DNA of 64,000 bases from Kibdelosporangium philippinense (GTDB lineage: Bacteria > Actinomycetota > Actinomycetes > Mycobacteriales > Pseudonocardiaceae), in NCBI RefSeq assembly GCF_021390435.2, contig NZ_JAJVCN010000006.1, forward strand, positions 1-64,000. Direction: 5' to 3'. Each line of letters opens with the position of its first letter. The stretch's first letter is position 1. This document shows positions 1 to 11,075 of the stretch, in pieces. Below the pieces are notes generated by a model. That model did not search any database and was not told the DNA's origin. It saw only the letters and a list, made by a program, of their open reading frames with translations. The translations under genes were made by a program, and so were the position numbers.

Positions 1-494
1 TTCTACCAAGGGCTCCCCGCCCATCTTTCCCCGGGTCTCACCACTCCCCAGCACATCGACCAGCGCTCGTCCGAGCAGCTTCGCGGCTCAACAAACGAAC
101 CAGAATCTTGGTGAGATTACCTCAGTGGCGACCGGACGGCGGGGTCGCGATCTGCCGGATGCTGGCCGTCGCTGATACGTATGAGGAAGCCTGGAAATCC
201 GCCGAGCAGTCCATGGCTTTCATGGGCGACTGGCTCGGCGAATTCGGTTTCTTCGAGGCGTGGCGGTTGCCCGGGCAAGAAGGTCCGGTTCCGCGTACTC
301 TGGAACAGTTGGTGAAGTCCGGCATGATGCTGGTCGGCACTCCGGACAGCGTCGGTGAACAGGTGCAGGATCTTCGCCGGGATCTCGGCGTTGATTACAT
401 CGTTTTTGTGGCATGCGCGGGGGCTGTTGACCATCAGCGGATGCTCGACACCATTCAACTCTTTGGGGAGAACGTCATTCCAGCGGTCGCCTAG
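1..494 (+). pseudogene. Luciferase-like flavin-dependent monooxygenase remnant (frameshifted, 5' end outside window)
   Basis: The 3' portion (from about 111 to the stop at 492-494) encodes about 127 residues resembling the C-terminal part of LLM-class flavin-dependent oxidoreductases (GGVAICRMLAVADTYEEAW, then a GTP-S-V-G-EQV-DL segment typical of the family's last helix). Upstream coding sense continues in another frame: positions 1-111 read FYQGLPAHLSPGLTTPQHID and onward, then hit a TGA at 112-114. The join therefore needs a frameshift near 95-112. The only start in the downstream frame is a weak TTG at 108 without a ribosome binding site, which argues against an independent short gene. 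Either a decayed gene or a sequencing error; the family call rests on pattern memory only. Confidence 0.55.
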
Positions 495-524
495 GGTTCA
501 GCCGCCCCTGTGCGGTCCATCAGC

Positions 525-634
525 CCGTGTCCACCGTTCCGTCACACCGTGTCCACCGTTGCTCGCGACCGTGTCCACCGTTGCTGCACACCGTGTCCAC
601 CGTTGCTGAAGGCCGTGTTGACCTTTGCTTGCGG
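525..634 (+). repeat. 22-bp tandem repeat array, five units
   Basis: Five units begin exactly 22 bp apart at 525, 547, 569, 591 and 613. The consensus is CCGTGTCCACCGTTGCTNNN plus two variable bases; the fifth unit is diverged (CCGTGTTGACCTTTGC). The same core GTGTCCACC recurs in arrays at 48459 and 57464 and in the palindromes at 712, 22445 and, diverged, 22638. There is no spacer variation of the CRISPR kind. The array fills the gap between the LLM remnant and the exporter gene. I see no gene in 495-941. Confidence 0.85.
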
Positions 635-711
635 CCAGGTCTTTTTTCGGCGGTGTTCTTTGCGCTTGCGGGGCTTGCACTTCGGGGCTTCTCGCATTGC
701 ACCGCCCTCTC

Positions 712-826
712 GCGTGTCCACCATTCCTTCATGGTGAGTCAAACTGCTCGACTCGCTTCCAGCTTCGCTGGTCGCCGCCTTGCGCCGCTCGCGGGTTCAA
801 CTCACCACAAGGAATGGTGGACACGC
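712..826. repeat. Palindromic intergenic element, copy 1 (~115 bp)
   Basis: The left arm begins GCGTGTCCACCATTCCTT and runs through GGTGAGTCAAAC. The right arm is its near-perfect reverse complement, GTTCAACTCACC through AAGGAATGGTGGACACGC. The loop contains TGCTCGACTCGC and GCCGCTCGCGG. A copy in the opposite orientation lies at 22445-22559, and a copy with a changed but still self-complementary stem lies at 22638-22753. No open reading frame of its own is evident, so this looks like a MITE- or REP-like non-autonomous element or a structured RNA. Confidence 0.8.
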
Positions 827-883
827 GTGTCGCGTGCCGCGTGCTTCGGTTGGTGACTTGCTCGTCACACCTCTGGATGAATA

Positions 884-898
884 GTTGCTACATGCAAC
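884..898. promoter_or_regulatory. Candidate operator, GTTGC-TACAT-GCAAC
   Basis: A perfect 5-bp inverted repeat with 5-bp centre lies 43 bp before the exporter start codon. Its TTGC/GCAA arms resemble MarR- or TetR-type operators. No regulator gene is adjacent, so the binding protein is unknown. Confidence 0.4.
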
Positions 899-901
899 CA
901 G

Positions 902-928
902 ATTGGTTAGCATTACTAAGTAACCGAT
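902..928. promoter_or_regulatory. Candidate operator, ATTGGTTA-N11-TAACCGAT
   Basis: Eight-base arms match at 7 of 8 positions as an inverted repeat. The site ends just before the AGGAGG ribosome binding site (931-936) of the exporter, where a bound repressor would block transcription. Inference only. Confidence 0.4.
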
Positions 929-941
929 GCAGGAGGTTGGT

Positions 942-2750
942 GTGGCCAGGCGGGGTGCTGAGCGGAAATCACTGAGCGAGCTGGGACCGCGCTACAAGTG
1001 GGTGGCGCTGTCCAATACGACGCTCGGCCTGCTCATCGCGACGATCAACTCGTCCATCGTGCTGATCGCGTTGCCGGACATCTTCAAGGGCATCGGGGTC
1101 AACCCGCTCGACGCGGGCAACACCAGCTATCTGCTGTGGATGATGATGGGCTTCCTTGTCGTCACCGCTGTCCTCGTCGTCACCTTCGGGCGACTAGGGG
1201 ATATGTATGGCCGCGCCAGGATGTACAACCTTGGGTTCCTCATCTTCACCATCTCGTCCATCGCGCTGGCTGTCACCTGGATGAGTGGGGACGCGGCCGC
1301 TATCTGGCTGATCGCGTGGCGGATCGTGCAGGGGATCGGTGGCGCGTTCCTGATGGCCAACTCCAGCGCCATCCTGACCGACGCTTTCCCCGCCAACCAG
1401 CGTGGCCTCGCGCTCGGCGTCAACGGCATCGCCGCGATCGCGGGCAGTTTCCTCGGCCTGGTCATCGGCGGCGTGCTCGCTCCGATCCACTGGCACTGGG
1501 TCTTCCTCGTCTCGGTCCCGTTCGGGCTGATCGGCACCGTCTGGGCGTACCTCAAGTTGCATGACACGGGCGTTCGCGTGAAGGCCAAGATGGACTGGGG
1601 CGGCAACATCACCTTCGCCGTTGGCCTCATCGCCGTGCTTGTCGCGATCACCTACGGGATCCAGCCGTACGGCAACAGCTCGATGGGATGGACGAACCCG
1701 TGGGTCATCGGTGCCCTCGTCGGCGGCGTGCTGGTGCTGGCTTGGTTCGTGGCCATCGAGCGCAGGTCGCCTAATCCGCTCTTCAACCTCAGTCTTTTCA
1801 AGATCCGCACGTTCACGTGGGGCAATGTCGCGAACCTGATGGCTTCGCTCGGCCGTGGTGGCCTTCAGTTCATCCTCATCATCTGGCTGCAGGGGATCTG
1901 GCTTCCGCAGCACGGCTACTCGTTCGAGGAGACGCCGCTCTGGGCCGGTATCTACATGGTGCCGATGACGATCGGGTTCCTGATCGCCGCGCCGATCTCC
2001 GGCGTGCTGTCCGATCGGATCGGTGCTCGCGGCCTCGCCACCACGGGGATGATCATCACAGCGGGCACGTTCTTCGCCCTCACGATCCTCCCTGTCAACT
2101 TCGACTACGTCGTGTTCGCGATCCTGCTCGTGATCAACGGCATCGGGATGGGCATGTTCTCGTCGCCCAACCGTGCCGCCGTGATGAGCAGCCTGCCGAG
2201 CAACGCCCGAGGCGCGGGCGCGGGTATGACGGCCACGTTCCAGAACGCCGCCATGGTCCTGTCGATCGGCATCTTCTTCAGCCTGATCATCGCCGGTTTG
2301 TCCACGAGCCTGCCGGGTGCCTTGACCAGCGGTTTGACCGCTCACGGCGTGCCTGCGGCGGATGCCAACGAGATCGCACAGCTGCCTGCGGTCGCTGTGT
2401 TGTTCGCGGCGTTCCTTGGGTACAACCCCGTGCAGCAGTTGCTCGGACCCGCGCTGAGCCAGTTGCCGCCGGATCAGGCGAGCTTCCTGACCGGGCGCAG
2501 CTTCTTCCCGAGCCTGATCACCGAACCGTTCGCCGATGGTCTGCACGTGGCGTTCTGGTTCGCGATCGTGGCTTGTGTCATCGCCGCCGTCGGGTCGTGG
2601 CTCGCAGGTCGGGGCGTCCCAGTTGGTGAGAGCGTTGGCGAGGAGTTGGCCGCGACCGCTTCCGAAAGCGGGACCATCCCCGTTGACCTGGTGGATATGA
2701 GCCGGGCCGATAGCTCGGTGACCGCTGGGCGCTCGGTGAGTGGCGGCTGA
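942..2750 (+). CDS. DHA2-family 14-TM drug-exporting MFS transporter
   Basis: About 602 residues, the normal size for the 14-helix DHA2 (EmrB/QacA-like) branch of the major facilitator superfamily, which export drugs or metabolites by proton antiport across the cytoplasmic membrane. Motif A-like GRLGDMYGRARMY follows TM2. A motif C-like glycine-rich stretch (GVNGIAAIAGSFLGLVIGG) lies in TM5, and many hydrophobic segments run to residue ~560. An ATG at 927 opens the frame, but AGGAGG at 931-936 sits 5 nt before the GTG at 942, so GTG 942 is the likelier start. The gene stands alone behind two candidate operators. Substrate cannot be predicted. Confidence 0.92.
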   Translation: MARRGAERKSLSELGPRYKWVALSNTTLGLLIATINSSIVLIALPDIFKGIGVNPLDAGNTSYLLWMMMGFLVVTAVLVVTFGRLGDMYGRARMYNLGFLIFTISSIALAVTWMSGDAAAIWLIAWRIVQGIGGAFLMANSSAILTDAFPANQRGLALGVNGIAAIAGSFLGLVIGGVLAPIHWHWVFLVSVPFGLIGTVWAYLKLHDTGVRVKAKMDWGGNITFAVGLIAVLVAITYGIQPYGNSSMGWTNPWVIGALVGGVLVLAWFVAIERRSPNPLFNLSLFKIRTFTWGNVANLMASLGRGGLQFILIIWLQGIWLPQHGYSFEETPLWAGIYMVPMTIGFLIAAPISGVLSDRIGARGLATTGMIITAGTFFALTILPVNFDYVVFAILLVINGIGMGMFSSPNRAAVMSSLPSNARGAGAGMTATFQNAAMVLSIGIFFSLIIAGLSTSLPGALTSGLTAHGVPAADANEIAQLPAVAVLFAAFLGYNPVQQLLGPALSQLPPDQASFLTGRSFFPSLITEPFADGLHVAFWFAIVACVIAAVGSWLAGRGVPVGESVGEELAATASESGTIPVDLVDMSRADSSVTAGRSVSGG

Positions 2751-2924
2751 CGACGCCGCAGCGATCGTTCCGCCTAAATGATCTTCGACCGATCGGCGCG
2801 TTGTGGTGCCGATCGGCGCCATACACCCGCAAATTGTCAAGAGCAAGGTGAACCGTGCCGCATGATCTAGAAGCGGCTAACGGAGCGGCTCCGTCGGCCG
2901 ACACCCCTGACGGAGGTGGGGGAC

Positions 2925-3134
2925 ATGACTGACGAGGCAGCACCCGAGACCAAGTCCATCCGCAGGCTCCCGACCGCGCCATGCAGCGTCGTGTGGAGCC
3001 GGGGCCACGCATACGTCCTCGAGGCAGGCCTTGCCAGGTCGCGCTGGGTAGGCTGCGACGACCGCGGCCGTCCGGTCGAGTACACCAACGCCGAGATCGA
3101 GCGCAGGGGATGGACCCTCACCCGCGCGAGCTGA
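2925..3134 (+). CDS. Small conserved hypothetical protein (69 aa)
   Basis: Starts at ATG 2925 behind GGAGG (spacing about 8). It begins MTDEAAPETKSIRRLP and contains CSVVWSRGHAYVLEAG and EIERRGWTLTRAS. There is no signal peptide or membrane segment. The length, RBS and a strong terminator 20 bp after the stop support a real gene. I do not recognise the family; it looks like a compact soluble actinobacterial protein of unknown role. Confidence 0.6.
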   Translation: MTDEAAPETKSIRRLPTAPCSVVWSRGHAYVLEAGLARSRWVGCDDRGRPVEYTNAEIERRGWTLTRAS

Positions 3135-3153
3135 TCCCCGGTCACTAGAGTTT

Positions 3154-3230
3154 CCCCTGGTCATCCCTCGTGAGTGGTTAGCCGTGTTAGAACACGCGCA
3201 ACCACTCACGAGGAGAGACCAGGGGTTTTC
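3154..3230 (+). terminator. Strong intrinsic terminator; member of the CTCGTGAGTGGTTA repeat family
   Basis: A composite stem pairs CCCCTGGTC (3154-3162) with GACCAGGGG (3217-3225), and CCTCGTGAGTGGTT (3166-3179) with AACCACTCACGAGG (3200-3213). It is followed directly by TTTTC. It lies 20 bp after the small gene's stop. Two further copies of the inner stem are at 25284 and 43340. Confidence 0.85.
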
Positions 3231-3248
3231 TGCTTAGTGGAGGGGTGT

Positions 3249-3833
3249 GTGGTGGAGGGCGAGCGGATTTGGACCGTGCCGAACGCGCTGAGCGTTCTGC
3301 GTCTCGCCGGGGTACCGCTGTTCCTCTGGCTGCTGCTCGGCCCGCAGGAGGATGGCTGGGCGATCGTCGTGTTCGTCGTCAGCGGGATCACCGACTGGCT
3401 GGACGGCAAGATCGCGCGCTGGCTCAACCAGATGAGCAAGTTCGGCGCCATGCTCGACCCGCTGGCCGACCGGCTGTACACACTCGCCGCGATGGTCGCG
3501 TTCGTCGTGCGCGACATCGTGCCGCTCTGGGTCGTGCTCCTGGTCATCGGCCGTGACCTGGCCGTTCTTATTTGCTTGCCGCTGCTGCGGCGCGCGGGCT
3601 ACGGCCCTCCGGAGGTGCTCTACCTGGGCAAGGGCGCCACGTTCGTGCTGCTCTACGCCTTCCCGTTCTTGCTGCTCGCGCAGACCGATTGGGCGGTGGC
3701 CGGTGTGGCCAAGCCGATCGCGTACGCCTTCCTGGTCTGGGGCATTGTGCTGTACGTCTGGGCCGGGCTCATTTATGTCATGCAGGCGGTCACCGCGATC
3801 CGGCGACCGAGGCCACTCTTAGAGGGCATCTGA
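3249..3833 (+). CDS. CDP-alcohol phosphatidyltransferase (PgsA-like)
   Basis: Integral membrane enzyme that transfers a phosphatidyl group from CDP-diacylglycerol to an alcohol (glycerol-3-phosphate, inositol phosphate or cardiolipin-type acceptor). The full family signature is present: D49 and D52-G53, A56-R57, G66, D70 and D74 (in DWLDGKIARW and FGAMLDPLADR), followed by several membrane helices. The start is GTG 3249 or 3252, both behind GGAGG at 3239-3243; longer upstream reading runs into the terminator and is not credible. The final residues LEGI and the stop come from the end of an IS5-type element inserted at 3822. Without it the frame would end LLRGTAE. The enzyme core is intact, so it is probably functional. 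Confidence 0.88.
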   Translation: MVEGERIWTVPNALSVLRLAGVPLFLWLLLGPQEDGWAIVVFVVSGITDWLDGKIARWLNQMSKFGAMLDPLADRLYTLAAMVAFVVRDIVPLWVVLLVIGRDLAVLICLPLLRRAGYGPPEVLYLGKGATFVLLYAFPFLLLAQTDWAVAGVAKPIAYAFLVWGIVLYVWAGLIYVMQAVTAIRRPRPLLEGI

Positions 3834-4758
3834 TCTTGGTTGGGGCGATATGTCTGTGTCGGGTGACGGCTGATACCTTGATCAACTTGTGGGGTCCCGG
3901 CGTGCGTACCGCAGCGACTTGTCCGATGCTCGCTGGGCGTTGATCGAGCCAACGCTGACGGCGTGGCGTGCTGCCCGGCGTGGGCCGGGAACCGTGATGC
4001 GCGTGCATGACTTGCGGGAGATCGTGAACGCGATCCTGTACGTGTGCCGGACCGGGATCGCCTGGGAGTATCTGCCGCACGACTTCCCGCCCTGCAAGAC
4101 GGTTTATGACTACTACGCCAAGTGGGAAGCCGATGGCACAACGGAAACGCTGCATGACCTGTTGCGTGACCAAGTCCGCGTCGCGAAAGGCCGCGCTGCT
4201 GCCCCGACGGCGGCGATCATCGACTCGCAGAGCGTGAAAACCTCCTGCAATGTCAGCGAATCCAGTCAGGGTATCGACGCGGGCAAGAAGATCAAGGGCC
4301 GCAAACGGCACATCGCCACCGATGTGCTCGGCCTGCTGCTGGCGGTAATCGTGACCGCGGCGTCGGTGCAGGATTCCGCTGGCGGGCAACAGGTTCTCGA
4401 TCATCTCGCCGCTGCGCATCCGACCGTGTCGGCGGCATGGGTGGACGGTGGCTACAACAACACAGTCATCCGTCATGGAGCCCAGCGGGGTATCCGGGTT
4501 GAGGTCGTCAAACGCCCTTCTGCCAAGGGATTCCACGTGTTGCCCCGGCGGTGGGTAGTGGAGCGCAGTCTGGGCTGGCTGATGCAACACCGCCGACTCG
4601 CGCGCGACTACGAAGCCCTGCCCCAGCGGTCGCGCACGATGGTCCACTGGGCGATGACTAACATAATGAGCCGCACCCTGACCGGGGAATCCACCCAAAC
4701 CTGGCGAAACGATCCACCCAAAGCAGACATTCTTGCCTAACTAAGATCAGATGCCCTC
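3822..4758 (+). mobile_element. IS5-type insertion sequence, 937 bp, with TA target duplication
   Basis: Terminal inverted repeats: GAGGGCATCTGATCTT at 3822-3837 and its reverse complement AAGATCAGATGCCCTC at 4743-4758. The match continues imperfectly for several more bases. Both ends are flanked by TA (3820-3821 and 4759-4760), the duplication expected for the IS427-like branch of IS5. One transposase gene fills the element. Ends and transposase look intact, so it may still be mobile. Confidence 0.9.
3889..4740 (+). CDS. IS5-family transposase (DDE)
   Basis: 283 residues, the usual size. An N-terminal DUF4096-like segment starts at SDLSDARWALIEP. The DDE residues are visible as D in AIIDSQSVK, D in WVDGGYNN and E in VERSLGWL, followed by the YREK-like R/K region (QHRRLARDYE). 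Start GTG 3889. The frame is uninterrupted and ends 18 bp before the right terminal repeat. Confidence 0.92.
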   Translation: MGSRRAYRSDLSDARWALIEPTLTAWRAARRGPGTVMRVHDLREIVNAILYVCRTGIAWEYLPHDFPPCKTVYDYYAKWEADGTTETLHDLLRDQVRVAKGRAAAPTAAIIDSQSVKTSCNVSESSQGIDAGKKIKGRKRHIATDVLGLLLAVIVTAASVQDSAGGQQVLDHLAAAHPTVSAAWVDGGYNNTVIRHGAQRGIRVEVVKRPSAKGFHVLPRRWVVERSLGWLMQHRRLARDYEALPQRSRTMVHWAMTNIMSRTLTGESTQTWRNDPPKADILA

Positions 4759-4822
4759 TAAGAGGCACCGCCGAGTGAGTCTCGGAATAGCGAGTCAGGA
4801 TCCGCGTGGATGGATCGGCGTT

Positions 4823-4866
4823 CTGCGGGTTGGACCTGGACTGGACCGTCCCGGTCCAGCCCGCAG
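4823..4866 (+). terminator. Hairpin between phosphatidyltransferase/IS and gcvH
   Basis: CTGCGGGTTGGACC (4823-4836) pairs with GGTCCAGCCCGCAG (4853-4866) with one mismatch, making a 14-bp stem without a T-run. It is probably the original terminator of the phosphatidyltransferase gene, displaced downstream by the IS insertion. Confidence 0.5.
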
Positions 4867-4975
4867 GACGCCGAGGCGCCGCGCGGGCCTGATCTCGCCC
4901 GAACGCTCACTCGGCGGTGCCTCTAAGCTCTGCGCCAACCAGCGCAGTCGGTGATCGACAAGAGGAGACGGGGAC

Positions 4976-5356
4976 GTGACGCCGGAAGAGTTGAAGTACA
5001 CACCTGACCACGAGTGGATCGCCGTGAACGGCGACACCGTGCGGGTGGGCATCACCGACTTCGCCCAGGAACAGCTGGGTGACGTGGTGTTCGTGCAGTT
5101 GCCCGAGGTCGGCGGGACGGTGTCGGCGAAGGACTCGGTCGGCGAGGTGGAGTCGACCAAGAGCGTGTCGGAGATCTACGCCCCGCTCGGCGGCGAGGTG
5201 GTCGCGGTGAACGAGACGCTGAACGACACCCCCGAGTTGATCAACTCGGACCCGTTCGGCGATGGCTGGATGTTCGAGCTCAAGATCAGCAACTCCGCCG
5301 AGCTCGGTGACTTGCTCGACGCCGCCGCCTATGGCGAGCTGACCGGTCAGGCATGA
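4976..5356 (+). CDS. gcvH: Glycine cleavage system H protein
   Basis: 126-residue lipoyl carrier that shuttles the aminomethyl intermediate between the P, T and L proteins of the glycine cleavage system in the cytoplasm. The lipoylation site is K62 in GEVESTKSVSEIYAP. The family opening (YTPDHEWI) and the closing DGWMFELKIS are present. Start is GTG 4976 with AGGAG about 10 nt upstream. The P protein is 2.8 kb downstream under its own riboswitch, and no gcvT is in the window. The garA gene follows, the conserved actinobacterial order. Confidence 0.97.
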   Translation: MTPEELKYTPDHEWIAVNGDTVRVGITDFAQEQLGDVVFVQLPEVGGTVSAKDSVGEVESTKSVSEIYAPLGGEVVAVNETLNDTPELINSDPFGDGWMFELKISNSAELGDLLDAAAYGELTGQA

Positions 5357-5478
5357 GAAGGATCTTGGACTGGTTCCGCAGGCGACGGGGCGCATCTGGG
5401 GGACCAGCCGATTCGTCATATGGCCCGCACGGTACGTTTGGCGGAACAAGCGATTCCAGTAGCAGGAGGAGAGCTCAG

Positions 5479-5928
5479 GTGAGCACGAACGACGGACCCG
5501 GCGTTCCGCCGGAGCAGTCTCCGGAGCGGACCTCCGTCTTCCGGGCCGACTTCCTCGCCGATGTCGAGGGCCAGCAGGCACCCGCGCCGGAGCCGCAGGT
5601 CGCCGGGATCGACGCGTTGCCAGCCGGTTCGGCTCTGCTGGTGGTGAAGCGTGGCCCGAACGCGGGCTCCCGGTTCCTGCTGGACCGTGACACCACGAGC
5701 GCGGGCCGTCACCCGGACAGCGACATCTTCCTCGACGACGTCACGGTTTCCCGCAGGCACGCGGAATTCCGCCGTGAGGGCAGCGACTTCGTCGTGATCG
5801 ACGTCGGCAGTCTGAACGGTACGTACGTCAACCGTGAGCCGGTGGATCAGGCCGTGCTCGCCGGTGGCGACGAGGTTCAGATCGGCAAGTTCCGGCTGGT
5901 CTTCCTCACCGGCCCCGGCGGCCAGTAA
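5479..5928 (+). CDS. garA: GarA/OdhI-type FHA-domain regulator of 2-oxoglutarate metabolism
   Basis: About 149 residues. A disordered N-terminus carries the kinase target stretch ERTSVFRADFL (T18). A canonical FHA domain follows, containing GRHPDSDIFLDD, SRRHAEFRR and GSLNGTYVN. In mycobacteria and corynebacteria this protein inhibits 2-oxoglutarate dehydrogenase and tunes glutamate metabolism, with phosphorylation by Ser/Thr kinases switching it off. AGGAGGA at 5464-5470 sets the start at GTG 5479. The frame is open back to an ATG overlapping the gcvH stop (5353), but that extension is low-complexity and Arg-rich. Known homologues carry two threonines (TTSVF); here the first is Arg, so only the second acceptor remains. 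Confidence 0.93.
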   Translation: MSTNDGPGVPPEQSPERTSVFRADFLADVEGQQAPAPEPQVAGIDALPAGSALLVVKRGPNAGSRFLLDRDTTSAGRHPDSDIFLDDVTVSRRHAEFRREGSDFVVIDVGSLNGTYVNREPVDQAVLAGGDEVQIGKFRLVFLTGPGGQ

Positions 5929-5977
5929 AAGGCGAGTGAACGCCAGTTAGACCAGGTAGGAACAGTCGGGAAGCGCA

Positions 5978-6012
5978 CGGGCCGGGGGTATCCCCGGCCC
6001 GAGCTTGTTTTC
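5978..6012 (+). terminator. Intrinsic terminator after garA
   Basis: A perfect 10-bp stem, CGGGCCGGGG (5978-5987) and CCCCGGCCCG (5992-6001), with a 4-nt loop is followed by a T-rich tail (GCTTGTTTTC). The rest of 5929-6237 shows no gene. In mycobacteria a MerR gene (ftsR type) sits here. Confidence 0.85.
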
Positions 6013-6237
6013 TGTTGCCCTGCACACACTTTGTGTGTCCGATGTGTTGCGCCGGGTGATCGGCGGCTAGAACAGGCCATCATATGAGCTGCACAGAGCG
6101 CAGATCGTGATCGATATGCAAACCTGGGATGTCAAGCGTGGGGCCCGGATGGCGGGTAGCGTCATTGTTGACGATGCGCGATCCTCTTGGCAGCAGGGGG
6201 TCGTCGCGGTTGAGCGTGCTGAGGGAGGCGATGGCCG

Positions 6238-6711
6238 ATGAGCGAGATGCGCGTCGTTGGCGTGCGGGTCGAGCTGCCCGCCAACCAGCCGATCTTGTTG
6301 CTACGCGAGACCGAGGGCGAACGCTACCTGCCGATCTGGATCGGCTCGGTGGAAGCCACAGCGATCGCGCTGGAACAACAGGGTGTGCGGCCTGCCCGGC
6401 CGCTGACCCACGACCTGCTCAAGGACGTGATCGCGGCACTTGGTCGTGAGCTGGAGCAAGTGCGGATCACCGACCTGCGGGAAGGCACGTTCTTCGCCGA
6501 GCTTGTCTTCGACGGTGACATCAGGGTGTCGGCGAGGCCGAGCGACTCCGTCGCGCTGGCCCTGCGGATCGGCGTGCCGATCCATGCCGAGGACTCCGTG
6601 CTCGCCGAGGCCGGACTCATCATTCCGGACGAGCAGGAAGACGAAGTCGAGAAGTTCCGCGAGTTCCTGGATTCGGTCTCGCCAGAGGATTTTAGAGGTG
6701 CGGACACCTGA
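6238..6711 (+). CDS. Bifunctional nuclease domain (DUF151) protein
   Basis: 157 residues of the DUF151/bifunctional nuclease family, cytoplasmic. Family hallmarks are the opening MRVVGVRVELPANQPILLLRE, YLPIWIGSVEATAIALEQQG, HDLLKDVIAALG, and VSARPSDSVALALRIGVPI. The order garA - (MerR) - DUF151 - MerR - gcvP is conserved in actinobacteria, although the function of this protein there is unclear. Start ATG 6238, behind GAGGGAGG. A terminator overlaps the stop codon. Confidence 0.9.
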   Translation: MSEMRVVGVRVELPANQPILLLRETEGERYLPIWIGSVEATAIALEQQGVRPARPLTHDLLKDVIAALGRELEQVRITDLREGTFFAELVFDGDIRVSARPSDSVALALRIGVPIHAEDSVLAEAGLIIPDEQEDEVEKFREFLDSVSPEDFRGADT

Positions 6712-6742
6712 CCGACGCCCGCTGAGGCGAACAGGTGTCCGC
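6700..6742 (+). terminator. Terminator hairpin overlapping the DUF151 stop codon
   Basis: GCGGACACCTG (6700-6710) and CAGGTGTCCGC (6732-6742) form a perfect 11-bp stem. The TGA stop occupies 6709-6711. No long T-run follows. Confidence 0.65.
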
Positions 6743-6977
6743 TTATTCCATGTCATGCTGCCCGTTCGCGGGCTGAGCACACGTCCAAGTGGTGTGAACC
6801 ACTTCGCTTGATTCGCGGCGCTCCGCGCGTCGCGTTGACCGGGATGCTCCCCCGTCCTACCGTCAGATACGAGCCAATGACGACGGCGTGACCACTAGAG
6901 GCGCCGCCGTCGAATGCTCATGACCGGCGTATTCCTGCTCCTGTTGGCGGGCGCTGGGGACGATGGGAGGCAGTGTG

Positions 6978-7546
<569 letters not shown>

Positions 7547-7550
<4 letters not shown>

Positions 7551-7819
7551 TGAACAGGTTCACGCGAGCCTTGGCCGCGGTGGCGTTGGTCGTCCCGGCG
7601 GTGCAGGGATGCGCGGCCGAGAAGATCTGTTCCGCCGGTCAAGTCGTGATCGAGCGCGCGGGCGGCGGCCGGATGTGTGAGAAACCGGCGCCAACCGACC
7701 GGAGCTGCCCGGACGGCGAGATCTTGTTGAAGAACCCGGACGCGGGCCGCGAGGGATGCATCCCGAACGTCTATTCGTCGGATTCGTACACCGACAAACT
7801 CCCGAAAACATCCGGGTGA
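7547..7819 (+). CDS. Small Cys-rich lipoprotein
   Basis: 90 residues, starting at tandem ATGs that overlap the MerR stop, so translation is probably coupled. A lipoprotein signal peptide (MMNRFTRALAAVALVVPAV) ends in VQGC, the likely lipidated Cys. The mature part has four more cysteines in short spacings (KICSAG, RMCEKP, RSCPDGE, EGCIPN), suggesting two disulphides outside the membrane. Family not recognised; it occupies the position of mycobacterial Rv1831, a small protein between MerR and gcvP. Confidence 0.75.
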
Positions 7820-7890
7820 CCTAGACACCAGTCACACATAACCAGTAGATGATCGGCCGCGCGCTATCCTTACGCGGTAGTCGACGACGT

Positions 7891-8090
7891 CGTGCGGGAG
7901 AGACCGGGTTGCGCTAGGGGCCCGGCACCGAAGGAGCAATTCCTCCCCGGAACCTCTCAGGTACCCAGGACCGCACGAAGTAGACGCCTCTGGAAAGTGG
8001 GTTCGCGGACCCCGCCGACGGTGAAAGCTCGCAGCAGTGCGCGAGTGAAGCTCTCAGGCGCCCGATCGTGGGTACGGACAGAGGGGGAGG
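7891..8090 (+). promoter_or_regulatory. Tandem glycine riboswitch
   Basis: Two consecutive glycine aptamers lie in the gcvP leader. Aptamer 1 (about 7891-7977) opens GTGCGGGAGAGACC and has CCGAAGGAGCAA, AACCTCTCAGGTACC and closing CCGCAC. Aptamer 2 (about 7983-8090) opens CGCCTCTGGAAAGTGGG and has GCCGACGGTGAAAGC, AAGCTCTCAGGCGCC and closing GACAGAGG. Binding of glycine turns on degradation genes in this class, consistent with gcvP 40 nt downstream. Confidence 0.95.
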
Positions 8091-8129
8091 GCTTGCCGGA
8101 GCACGCCCGACCCTCGCCGGAGGCTGAAG

Positions 8130-11003
<2,874 letters not shown>

Positions 11004-11008
11004 ATACC

Positions 11009-11075
11009 CGTGGGCGCCCCGGTTAGGATGCTTGCAGGCGAGTTCCACGCCCAACCTCCTGACCGGGTGCCCACG
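11009..11075 (+). terminator. Hairpin after gcvP
   Basis: CGTGGGCGCCCCGGTTAGG (11009-11027) pairs with CCTGACCGGGTGCCCACG (11058-11075) with one bulge and two mismatches, starting 5 nt after the gcvP stop. No T-run follows. Confidence 0.6.

Noticed and set aside
517..640. CRISPR array
   Set aside because: The period is 22 bp with only 5-8 variable bases between cores, no true spacers and no cas genes.
1194..2846. 550-aa minus-strand open frame
   Set aside because: Antisense to the DHA2 exporter with shadow-like Arg/Asp/His composition.
5353..5478. N-terminal extension of garA overlapping gcvH
   Set aside because: A strong RBS sits at 5464 and homologues start near GTG 5479; the extension is low-complexity.
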